Shown here piece by piece: positions 7,112 through 14,596 of a stretch of 18,609 bases of DNA. The translations under genes were made by a program, and so were the position numbers. The notes beneath the pieces were generated by a model. It had not been told where the DNA came from. It was given only the letters and a program-made list of their open reading frames with translations, and ran no database searches. This DNA is from an uncultured Lachnospiraceae bacterium (GTDB lineage Bacteria > Bacillota > Clostridia > Lachnospirales > Lachnospiraceae), in NCBI GenBank assembly GCA_934432595.1, contig CAKRYR010000030.1, forward strand, positions 1-18,609. Direction: 5' to 3'. The first letter of the stretch is position 1; the number at the start of each line of letters is the position of its first letter.

Positions 7112-8293
7112 TTATATTTTAATTTCATCTAATATTACATCTGCTAACTCATCTTTAGTCATAAGCTCTACATCTTTACATTCATTTTCCGTAATAATCG
7201 TAACCTTATTAGTATCTACGCCAAAGCCAGCTCCTTTTTCATTAATACTATTGGCTACTATCATATCAACATTTTTCTTTTTAAGTTTAGCCTTAGAATT
7301 TTCTATAAGATTCTCTGTCTCCATTGAAAATCCACATATAAATTGGTTAGGTAATTTATTTTCTCCAAGATAAGCCAATATATCTGTTGTTCTCTCAAGT
7401 TCAATAGATATATTTCCATCTGATTTTTTCATCTTATTATCTAATACTATTATAGGGGTATAATCTGCGACTGCTGCCGTCTTAATTATAATATCTTGTT
7501 CCTTATAATTAGCCTTTACTGCTTCAAACATTTCTTTCGCAGATTTAACATCTATTATCTTAACAAATTGTGGCTTTTCTATACTTGTATGTCCCGTAAC
7601 TAAAGTTACATCTGCACCTCGAAGAGCAGCCTTTCTAGCAATAGCATATCCCATCTTACCAGTAGAATGATTCGTTATATATCTAACTGGGTCAATAGCT
7701 TCCATTGTTGCTCCTGCTGTAACAAGAACTTTCTTTCCTTCCATATCTTTATCAATTGTACTCATAAGAATATGTTCAAATAACAATTCTTCCTTAGGTA
7801 ATTTCCCCTTACCTATATCGTTACAAGCAAGTCTACCACAATCAGGTTCAACTATCGTAATACCGTATTTTTCTAACTTACGCATATTATCTTGAACAAT
7901 AGGATTTTCATACATATGTGTATTCATTGCAGGTACTACTATTATTCTATTTTGCATAGCTAGGGCAGTAGTAGTTAACATATCATCTGCTATTCCATTT
8001 GCCATTTTACCAATCACATTAGCTGATGCAGGTGCTACCATCATTACAGATGCTTTCTTTGCAAGTGCTACGTGTTCAACATTATATTGAAAATTTCTGT
8101 CAAATGTATCTACTATACATTTATTAGATGTTAATGTTTCAAAAGTAATTGGATTAATAAAATTAGTTGCATTCTCTGTCATAATTACATGAACATCGCA
8201 ATGTTGTTTTACTAACATACTTGCTAAATTAGCTATCTTATAAGCTGCGATACTTCCAGTTACACCTAGTATAACAGTTTTATTTTTTAACAT
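7112..8293 (-). CDS. coaBC: Bifunctional phosphopantothenoylcysteine decarboxylase / phosphopantothenate-cysteine ligase
   Basis: Steps two and three of coenzyme A synthesis from pantothenate: CoaB ligates cysteine to 4'-phosphopantothenate using CTP, and the FMN-dependent CoaC domain decarboxylates the product. The N-terminal CoaC domain shows GVTGSIAAYK, APASANVIGKMANGIADD, PAMNTHMYENP and the catalytic-cysteine loop DCGRLACNDIGKGKL. The C-terminal CoaB domain shows TAGATMEAIDPVRYITNHST, the KMKK lysines, GFSMET and a late DMIVANSI. The 393-residue length is typical. The frame is open 12 codons further to 8329, but that extension is created by a 25-bp tandem duplication; the ATG at 8291-8293 has GAAAGGAAC correctly spaced and begins MLKNKTVILGVTGS, so it is preferred. 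It lies 71 bases after panC. Confidence 0.97.
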   Translation of the reverse strand: MLKNKTVILGVTGSIAAYKIANLASMLVKQHCDVHVIMTENATNFINPITFETLTSNKCIVDTFDRNFQYNVEHVALAKKASVMMVAPASANVIGKMANGIADDMLTTTALAMQNRIIVVPAMNTHMYENPIVQDNMRKLEKYGITIVEPDCGRLACNDIGKGKLPKEELLFEHILMSTIDKDMEGKKVLVTAGATMEAIDPVRYITNHSTGKMGYAIARKAALRGADVTLVTGHTSIEKPQFVKIIDVKSAKEMFEAVKANYKEQDIIIKTAAVADYTPIIVLDNKMKKSDGNISIELERTTDILAYLGENKLPNQFICGFSMETENLIENSKAKLKKKNVDMIVANSINEKGAGFGVDTNKVTIITENECKDVELMTKDELADVILDEIKI

Positions 8294-8312
8294 ATTATTG
8301 TTCCTTTCTTTA

Positions 8313-8363
8313 TTGTTTTTATAAGCCATGCAATCTCTTGTTTTTATAAGCCATGCAATCTCT
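8313..8363. repeat. 25-bp tandem duplication between panC and coaBC
   Basis: A unit reading TTTTTATAAGCCATGCAATC and a few flanking bases occurs twice in direct orientation with a period of 25 bases (8313-8338 and 8338-8363), identical in both copies. It lies between the panC stop and the coaBC ribosome binding site. Each copy carries a CCATGC block that on the minus strand reads GCATGG, giving spurious ATG triplets upstream of the real coaBC start. Confidence 0.9.
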
Positions 8364-8364
8364 A

Positions 8365-9204
8365 TTAGAATATAAGGTTATCAATTAATCTTGTCTTTCC
8401 AATATAGACAGCTATTGCAACAAGGACTTCTTTCTCAATTTTCTCAACTTGTTGCATAGTTAAACCATCGACAACTTTTACATAATCAATATTTGCCAAT
8501 GGTTCTTTTTCTATATTTTCAATTATTACCTTTCTAACTTCATTTGCATCTCTGCATCCTGAATCCAATAATTCTTTTCCTAACTCAAGAGATTTATTTA
8601 ATACTAATGCAGCCTTTCTCTCTTCTGCGTTAAGGTATGTATTACGAGAGCTTTTAGCAAGTCCATCTTCTTCTCTTACTATAGGGCAACCTATGATTTC
8701 AAGATTCATATTTAAATCCTTAACCATTCTCTTAATTATAGCTAATTGTTGAGCATCTTTTTGTCCAAAATATGCTCTATCTGGTTGAACAATATTGAAT
8801 AATTTATTTACCACAGTACATACTCCACGAAAATGTACTGGTCTACTAAGTCCACATAATTCTTCTGTCAAAACTGACATATCCACATATGAACAAAATC
8901 CATCATTGTACATTTCACTTGGCTCAGGATTAAATATTAAGTCCCCACCTAGTTCTTCAACATATGCTGAATCCTTATCTATATCTCTAGGATAACTATC
9001 CAAGTCTTCATTCTCACCAAATTGCATTGGATTGACAAATATACTTACAACTACTCTATCATTATTTTCTCTTGCTTTAGTAATTAAACTTCCATGTCCT
9101 TCATGTAAATATCCCATTGTAGGAACAAATCCTATGCTTAAACCTTCTTTTTTCCACTCCTTTACGATATCTTTTACTTCACTTATTGTCTTTACTAGTT
9201 TCAT
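8365..9204 (-). CDS. panC: Pantothenate synthetase (pantoate-beta-alanine ligase)
   Basis: The enzyme joins pantoate and beta-alanine with ATP, via a pantoyl-adenylate, to make pantothenate in the cytoplasm. The HIGH-type nucleotidyl transferase motif is at 28-40 (PTMGYLHEGHGSL). Further family signatures are SIFVNPMQFGENEDLDSYPR, FGQKDAQQLAIIKRM and the KMSKS-equivalent LAKSSRNTYL. The 279-residue length is standard. AAAGGAAAT lies about 10 bases before the ATG. It ends in TAA immediately followed by TAG. It is preceded by the CHAP protein gene (85-base gap) rather than directly by panB, and is followed by coaBC. The beta-alanine supplier panD is not in the window. Confidence 0.97.
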   Translation of the reverse strand: MKLVKTISEVKDIVKEWKKEGLSIGFVPTMGYLHEGHGSLITKARENNDRVVVSIFVNPMQFGENEDLDSYPRDIDKDSAYVEELGGDLIFNPEPSEMYNDGFCSYVDMSVLTEELCGLSRPVHFRGVCTVVNKLFNIVQPDRAYFGQKDAQQLAIIKRMVKDLNMNLEIIGCPIVREEDGLAKSSRNTYLNAEERKAALVLNKSLELGKELLDSGCRDANEVRKVIIENIEKEPLANIDYVKVVDGLTMQQVEKIEKEVLVAIAVYIGKTRLIDNLIF

Positions 9205-9289
9205 TTTTAATTATTTCCTTTCATTTTTTTTACTTTATATATTTTTATTATTATTAAAATTCAAATTATCATCTTACAACCAATATACA

Positions 9290-10636
9290 TTAATTGTATT
9301 TTGGAGAACCATAACCATTAATATCTCCATAATTCATATCATAACTTTTTCTGCAAACAGCACCATTAGTACTATTACCTTCTATTGTGTATACTACGCC
9401 ATTTTCAGAATGATCAACTAATCCTGTATGTCTATCTGCTCCAAAGAATATAACATCTCCTCTCTTTGGAACATAACCTGAACTTCTATCATGCCAGTCA
9501 CCTTTATTTTTAAAATATTGTATTCCATATCCACAATATGCATATGGTGTTAGTATATCTTTAGATACACCAGCTTCATTTGCACACCAAGATACAAACA
9601 TTGCACACCATGCTTGATTAGCAAAATAACAACTGCCATCTATATTATCCTGATACCATTGTCCAAATTTGGTCCATCCATCTCCATTTTCAGCATATCC
9701 TAACTGTGATGCAGCAACACTTATTATCTTCTCTGCCTGTCCTGTAGAACTACCTGATGTACTAACATTAGCATTAGTTCTAGCCTCAGCTTGCTTAGTC
9801 TCTTTTGCTTTATTATCTGATGCTACATTTTCACTATTCTTAGCATAATTAGGTTTTCCATATCCATGAATCTTAGAATCACTTAACGAATATGTACACC
9901 TTTTTACTTCATTGTCAACATTTCCCTCTATTACAATTACATCAGATGACGTAACACTCTCAACTATGCCATTATGATCCGTAACACCATCATTATTATA
10001 ATTATCAAAGAAGATTATATCTCCTCTAGCTGGCGTATATCCATTAGGACTATGCCATAAGCCATTTTGAATATAAAAATTCTTCTCCCAACTAGAACAT
10101 TCTGCATAATAACCAACAGTAGATGAAGATATTCCTGACTCACTAGCACACCATGATATAAACATAGCGCACCATGCTGCTGTACTAAAACTATCACTAC
10201 CATCTACATTGTCTTGATACCATTTACCATATACTGTCACACCATTACCATCTGGCTTTGAACCTAGTTGAGAGACTGCCTTATTAACAAAAGTCTCTAT
10301 CTCTTTATTACTAGTATTATTAACTGTCTTTGTTTTTTCAACCTTATCAGTATTATTGTCAACCTTATCAGTATTATTGTCTTCTTCCTCTGTTGTATCT
10401 TCATTAAGTTGTTCATCAGCTTGAACTTCTTCATCACTATTATCTAAAGTAAATGCTGGATCTAATTTTCCTACATTGGCCTCATCAACAGTATTATTAT
10501 CTGTACCTATTTCTTCTATAATCTTGTTTTTCTTATTATTTTGCACAATACAGCAAGTAACTAATACACCTACAACACATACAATAAGTCCTATTACAAA
10601 AATAAACTTACGATCTTTAAATACTTTATAATCCAT
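9290..10636 (-). CDS. Membrane-anchored protein with two CHAP domains (putative cell-wall amidase/peptidase)
   Basis: A 448-residue protein with a short positive N-terminus, one hydrophobic segment (about 11-32, ending in a CC pair) and an acidic, Asn/Thr-rich linker (about 45-110). Two homologous CHAP-type cysteine hydrolase domains follow. Domain 1 has AAWCAMFISWCA with C156 and DHNGIV with H221; domain 2 has QAWCAMFVSWCA with C344 and RHTGLV with H403. Both keep the Cys-His pair, the RGDIIFF-type strand and the IEGN motif, so both may be active. CHAP enzymes cleave peptidoglycan peptide bonds or related amides outside the cell. A 21-bp repeat encodes duplicated DNNTDKV in the linker. The start at 10634-10636 is preferred to the ATG seven codons upstream because a GGGGG run lies just before it. 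It sits between panB and panC with no obvious metabolic link. Confidence 0.85.
   Translation of the reverse strand: MDYKVFKDRKFIFVIGLIVCVVGVLVTCCIVQNNKKNKIIEEIGTDNNTVDEANVGKLDPAFTLDNSDEEVQADEQLNEDTTEEEDNNTDKVDNNTDKVEKTKTVNNTSNKEIETFVNKAVSQLGSKPDGNGVTVYGKWYQDNVDGSDSFSTAAWCAMFISWCASESGISSSTVGYYAECSSWEKNFYIQNGLWHSPNGYTPARGDIIFFDNYNNDGVTDHNGIVESVTSSDVIVIEGNVDNEVKRCTYSLSDSKIHGYGKPNYAKNSENVASDNKAKETKQAEARTNANVSTSGSSTGQAEKIISVAASQLGYAENGDGWTKFGQWYQDNIDGSCYFANQAWCAMFVSWCANEAGVSKDILTPYAYCGYGIQYFKNKGDWHDRSSGYVPKRGDVIFFGADRHTGLVDHSENGVVYTIEGNSTNGAVCRKSYDMNYGDINGYGSPKYN
10339..10380. repeat. 21-bp in-frame tandem repeat in the CHAP gene
   Basis: Two identical 21-base units (10339-10359 and 10360-10380) lie head to tail in the linker-coding region. 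They encode DNNTDKV twice on the minus strand. This looks like slippage in a disordered linker, with no reading-frame consequence. Confidence 0.95.
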
Positions 10637-10844
10637 ATAAAAACCCCCAATAATCATTTACACCAAACACATAATTAATAAATATAAGATATGCAACTCT
10701 ATTTTTCTTTTAAAAAAAACAAAAATCATCATAACCTATATTAATTATATCACTAGCATTTTTTAGATTCTATAAATTTATTAATATTTTTGTAATAGTT
10801 TTGTTTTATTTAATTAATATTTTATATTTCAATCTTTATATTCT

Positions 10845-10872
10845 ATACATACTTATAAATATTAGTATGTAT
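10845..10872. repeat. Hairpin after panB
   Basis: ATACATACT (10845-10853) and AGTATGTAT (10864-10872) form a perfect 9-bp stem with a 10-base loop, 13 bases beyond the panB stop. No T-run follows on the minus strand, so it is at best a weak terminator or an mRNA 3'-end stabiliser. The rest of the 249-base gap to the CHAP gene is AT-rich sequence without a clear promoter. Confidence 0.5.
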
Positions 10873-10885
10873 TATAATCAGACTT

Positions 10886-11713
10886 CTAATATAATTTCTC
10901 AATAACATCATCATTTATTGCGAAAGTATGCTCTTTAGCAGGAAATGTTCCTTCTTTACACTCTTTTATATATGCCTCAAATCCCTCTCTCATTAATTTA
11001 CCAACATTAGCAAACTCTTTAACAAACTTTGGTTTAAAATTATCAAACATGCCAAGCATATCTTGATATACCAAAACTTGTCCATCACAACCTGCACCTG
11101 CACCAATTCCTATAGTAGGAATATCAAGCTTCTCAGATATAAGTGCTGCAAGTTTAGCTGGAACACATTCAAGAACTACTGCACAAGCTCCAGCATCTTG
11201 TACTGCATATGCATCTGCTAGAAGTTTCTTAGCTGTTTCTTCATCTTTACCTTGTACCCTAAATCCACCTAAAGCATTTAATGCTTGAGGGGTAAGACCT
11301 AAATGAGCTACAACTGGAATTCCAGCATCAACTATTGCCTTAATCTGAGGTGCTACTGTAGCTCCACCTTCAAGTTTAACTGCATTAGCTCTTCCTTCTT
11401 TCATCAATCTTCCTGCATTAAGAACTGCATCATATACAGAAGTTTGATATGACATAAATGGCATGTCTCCAACTACCATTGCATTCTTAGCACCACGAGC
11501 TACTGCTGCTGTATGATGAACCATATCGTCCATTGTAACTGATAATGTATCTTCATATCCAAGAACAACCATTCCCAAAGAGTCTCCTACTAATATCATA
11601 TCTATTCCAGACTCATCCACAATCTTTGCTGTAGAATAATCGTATGCTGTAAGCATAGTAATTTTATTTTTCTCTTCCTTCATTTTCATTAAACTATTAA
11701 CTGTTATTGCCAT
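10886..11713 (-). CDS. panB: 3-methyl-2-oxobutanoate hydroxymethyltransferase (ketopantoate hydroxymethyltransferase)
   Basis: The enzyme adds a hydroxymethyl group from 5,10-methylene-tetrahydrofolate to ketoisovalerate, giving ketopantoate, the first committed step to pantothenate. The 275-residue length is standard. Metal and substrate residues are visible: VGDSLG with D44 and S45, VGDMPFMSYQ with D83, KLEGG with K113 and E115, and the catalytic glutamate in VLECVPAKLA (E182). The C-terminal GIGAGAGCDGQVLVYQDMLG is the usual active-site closing segment. AGAGGATAAG precedes the ATG with good spacing. It lies 145 bases downstream of the DUF2520 gene, the likely partner enzyme for the next step. 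Confidence 0.97.
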   Translation of the reverse strand: MAITVNSLMKMKEEKNKITMLTAYDYSTAKIVDESGIDMILVGDSLGMVVLGYEDTLSVTMDDMVHHTAAVARGAKNAMVVGDMPFMSYQTSVYDAVLNAGRLMKEGRANAVKLEGGATVAPQIKAIVDAGIPVVAHLGLTPQALNALGGFRVQGKDEETAKKLLADAYAVQDAGACAVVLECVPAKLAALISEKLDIPTIGIGAGAGCDGQVLVYQDMLGMFDNFKPKFVKEFANVGKLMREGFEAYIKECKEGTFPAKEHTFAINDDVIEKLY

Positions 11714-11858
11714 TTCTTATCCTCTTTTCTATTTATATTTACACTTAAAATCTTTCATATATTATTTTCTAAAAGTACATTTATTAATCTTCCCCATATC
11801 TACTAAAACACATTACTTTTCAAATTATTATGTAGTTCAGCTTACTATCTTAGCAAAC

Positions 11859-12665
11859 TTACTCTGCTACAATATCATAAAGCTTAAGAGTTAACTCTTT
11901 ATATATTTCCCTAGTAGTTCCCTCTAATACTTCAGTATGTTTAAATATAGTCTCTTTATCATCTCTTACTACTGGACCAGTAAGTGCTCCCTTAATTCCT
12001 TGTCTATACACATTATCAATATTACCATATATTAAAGGTTTTATAGCTTCAAGTGCATTTTCTTCACTAAATCCACTTTCTTTAAGTAAATCACAAGCTG
12101 CCTTAATAAGTCCAATAACTTGATTACTTGCCATAACTGCTGCAGCATGATACTTAACTTTATATTTTGCATCAATAACTTGAACTTTATTTCCCAAATC
12201 TTCTATCATTTGTTTTACTTCTTCAAGTTTCTCTATGCTTCCTTCAATTGTAAATAATGCTTTGGATATATCTTTATAAGATTCCTCTTTGCTACTACAA
12301 GCAAATAAAGGATGTACCGAATAGCCATAGGCTCCTAAATCTTCAATCTTAGAAAAAACTTCTGATGATAATGCACCAGAACAATGACATATTATTTTCC
12401 CTTTTAAATCATAATCACTTATTTGATTCCAAACTTCCTCTATAGCCCCATCTGTTACCGTTATAAATATAACATCACTAAATCGAACAATTTCTTCTTC
12501 TCTTAAGCTTTTAATTCCTGTTATCTTTTCTGCTTCTTTTACTGCCGAATCACAAGAATCATAATACCCTATAACCTCATATTTATTCGTATCCTTCCCA
12601 TGAGTCATAAAGTGTTTTCCCATAGTTACCCCTACTCTACCAGCGCCAATAAATCCTATTTTCAC
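11859..12665 (-). CDS. panG: Rossmann/DUF2520 oxidoreductase, likely PanG-type ketopantoate reductase
   Basis: A 268-residue NAD(P)-dependent dehydrogenase-like protein. The N-terminal nucleotide loop is GFIGAGRVGVTMG (4-16). The DUF2520 half shows CHCSGALSSEVF, SVHPLFAC, KYHAAAVMASNQ and LTGPVVRDDKETI. As I recall, PanG proteins of this type replace PanE in making pantoate from ketopantoate in some bacteria, including clostridia; the position directly upstream of panB, with no panE in the window, fits that role. The step assignment is therefore from family knowledge plus context. Translation starts at GTG 12663-12665, chosen because a strong GGAGGTGA lies 4 bases before it and the next residues begin the Rossmann fold. 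A palindromic operator-like sequence lies at 12698-12728. Confidence 0.8.
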   Translation of the reverse strand: MKIGFIGAGRVGVTMGKHFMTHGKDTNKYEVIGYYDSCDSAVKEAEKITGIKSLREEEIVRFSDVIFITVTDGAIEEVWNQISDYDLKGKIICHCSGALSSEVFSKIEDLGAYGYSVHPLFACSSKEESYKDISKALFTIEGSIEKLEEVKQMIEDLGNKVQVIDAKYKVKYHAAAVMASNQVIGLIKAACDLLKESGFSEENALEAIKPLIYGNIDNVYRQGIKGALTGPVVRDDKETIFKHTEVLEGTTREIYKELTLKLYDIVAE

Positions 12666-12697
12666 AGAATCACCTCCAATTTATATAGAGGCTATCA

Positions 12698-12728
12698 TTG
12701 GTCTAACTCCATAATGGATGTTAGCTAA
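12698..12728. promoter_or_regulatory. Palindromic operator-like site upstream of the panG-like gene
   Basis: TTGGTCTAAC and GTTAGCTAA form inverted arms around a central TCCATAATGGAT, itself palindromic. The inner stem pairs CTAACTCCA with TGGA(T)GTTAG, giving nine pairs with one bulged base and a 3-base loop. It lies 33-63 bases before the start codon, where an operator or a leader hairpin would act. I do not recognise the regulator. Confidence 0.45.
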
Positions 12729-12740
12729 AAGTTTGAATCT

Positions 12741-12803
12741 ATTATATAAAAAAACAAAATAATACTCGGTACAGTTTCTCTTTCAAGAATACCATCCGAG
12801 TAT
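12741..12803 (-). terminator. Terminator of the nucleotidase-lipase unit
   Basis: On the minus strand ATACTCGG and CCGAGTAT (12796-12803 and 12762-12769) form an 8-bp stem with a long loop. It is followed by TATTTTGTTTTTTTATATAAT. It lies about 55 bases after the lipase stop and before the panG-like gene. Confidence 0.7.
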
Positions 12804-12856
12804 CAATATATCATTATTTAATAATTAAATCAACATAAATTTCCTTAATAAGGGTT

Positions 12857-14551
12857 CTATTTAGATATTACAGTATTAGTGGAGACATCATAATTCTTAA
12901 GCCAAGCTAAATAAAATTCACAATAATGGTCCATTTTAAAGTTAAGTGTATCGCCTATTGGTAAACATTTATTAAGTAAATCCCATACTTTATCAAAAGC
13001 TCTTCCTGTAACATCTAATACATAATCCTTAGATATTCCATAATGATAGACTAGAATTCTAATTCCATAATAAGTATCTATTATCTTAGTCATAATTTTT
13101 GATTTACTTTTATCAAGTACACCTTTACGGTACATTTTATCTACCATATCCATTCTCTCTCTATATTCTGACTGTGAGAATACACCTGCCTCTGCTGCTT
13201 TATTTATTACATCTTCATCATAATTCATTTCTATAAATTCACCCAATGAATCATAATTCACCCATGTACCAGTTTCCTCATCATATTTTTTAACTTGATC
13301 TATTGCAAATGGGACTATATCCGTTACAACATCCTGCCATTTGTCTTTATATTCATCAGTATCTTTTGCTATAATTTGAAATGCTATATCTAGTACATCG
13401 GTAAATTCTTCTTTAACTGAAAAGCCGCCATACATTTTACCATTATTTTCATTTTCACTATCATTAACAAAACGCATTTTATTATAGGATTTACTAATAT
13501 TCTTTACTAATTCCACTGTTTCTGAATCGTAATTAACCTTTTTGCCTTCTTGTATTCTTTCCAAGTCATCGCCTGATACATGCTTTTGGTCAATATATAG
13601 TACCTTACCATATCTACCATATCCCCAACAACTAGGTGCTGTCTTTGCAACAATATCAACCTTATTAATAACATTTAGTATGTTATCATACAATTCGTTA
13701 TGAATATCATTTACTTCATTATCATATACACCTTGTGGTGTGGCAAATGTATACGCATATACATCATCTCTGCTCATTTTGAATAATTTATCCCTACAGG
13801 CTCTATCTATACTTGCGGCAGCTATATTGGCAACACCTGCACCACGACTGAATCCACTAATCCATATCTTAGTATTGGATTTATTAAGATTTTCATCTTT
13901 TAAATACTTTTTTAAGCCATTATATACATCATTTGCAGCGTCTTCAAAACCAGTAACACCATTCTCATTACTTATAGTAAAATTACTAGCCCATTCTGCA
14001 CCATAGGATGCACTTCTTATAGCTACATTAACTAAATTATACTTCTTACCATTTACTTTAATTTTTCTTGATGCTATTCCATATGCTACAGTATCACTTA
14101 TATCATTTAATGGTTTGTCATATTTATAATAAACATCATCTTCAAATTCCATATTCTTATATGTGTTTACAAGATAAACATTTCTGGCTGTAGTTGGATC
14201 AGGATCATCATAATCTGTATATGCTACATCTGAGAATTTTTCTCCATATTTTGCATATGATTCTGCTGTACTTGATGCTGTCATAGCCATTTGTAATGAT
14301 AAAATAGCTAAATCATTATTATACTCTGTACTTGTTTTACTAAAATATTCTTGGCTAAATGTTGCTTCGCTTTCAACCTTTATTTTAGGATTATCAACTG
14401 CAGACGATTCTATCGTAAAATTTATTACATCTGAAGAACTTCTTTCACTTGGACTATCTGCCTTAGTATCATATACTCTAGTAACTGCAAATATTCCTAT
14501 AGCTAATGCAAAAACTCCTACAATTCCTGCTATTACTGTTCTCTTTTTCAT
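12857..14551 (-). CDS. Secreted lipase-like alpha/beta hydrolase (class 3 type)
   Basis: A 564-residue protein with an N-terminal KKR and hydrophobic segment (6-24), so it is exported or membrane-anchored. The serine-hydrolase core resembles class 3 lipases: nucleophile elbow ISGFSRGAGVANIAA with S235, the following FATPQGV (269-275), and an aspartate in NKVDIVAK (D299) preceding a segment like the family's loop. H542 in DHYCEFYLAWL near the C-terminus is the candidate catalytic histidine, matching the H..Y..WL ending seen in related clostridial proteins. Acidic, Tyr-rich surfaces fit an extracellular enzyme. The natural substrate is unknown (acylglycerol, phospholipid or other ester). AGAGGAG lies 8 bases before the start; the gene follows the 5'-nucleotidase by 45 bases and ends in a terminator. 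Confidence 0.8.
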   Translation of the reverse strand: MKKRTVIAGIVGVFALAIGIFAVTRVYDTKADSPSERSSSDVINFTIESSAVDNPKIKVESEATFSQEYFSKTSTEYNNDLAILSLQMAMTASSTAESYAKYGEKFSDVAYTDYDDPDPTTARNVYLVNTYKNMEFEDDVYYKYDKPLNDISDTVAYGIASRKIKVNGKKYNLVNVAIRSASYGAEWASNFTISNENGVTGFEDAANDVYNGLKKYLKDENLNKSNTKIWISGFSRGAGVANIAAASIDRACRDKLFKMSRDDVYAYTFATPQGVYDNEVNDIHNELYDNILNVINKVDIVAKTAPSCWGYGRYGKVLYIDQKHVSGDDLERIQEGKKVNYDSETVELVKNISKSYNKMRFVNDSENENNGKMYGGFSVKEEFTDVLDIAFQIIAKDTDEYKDKWQDVVTDIVPFAIDQVKKYDEETGTWVNYDSLGEFIEMNYDEDVINKAAEAGVFSQSEYRERMDMVDKMYRKGVLDKSKSKIMTKIIDTYYGIRILVYHYGISKDYVLDVTGRAFDKVWDLLNKCLPIGDTLNFKMDHYCEFYLAWLKNYDVSTNTVISK

Positions 14552-14596
14552 AGTTTTGACTCCTCTTTGCTGTTTATATTCTTCCTCTAAATTTCA

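Noticed and set aside
8294..8329. Longer coaBC start
   Set aside because: The extension arises from the tandem duplication and lacks a ribosome binding site; the inner ATG has GAAAGGAAC.
9032..9421. Plus-strand ORF spanning the panC-CHAP junction
   Set aside because: It is antisense to two well supported genes, and its hydrophobic product is an artefact of AT-rich sequence.
10339..10380. Repeat in the CHAP gene as part of a CRISPR-like array
   Set aside because: Only two directly abutting in-frame 21-bp units without spacers; it is a coding linker repeat.
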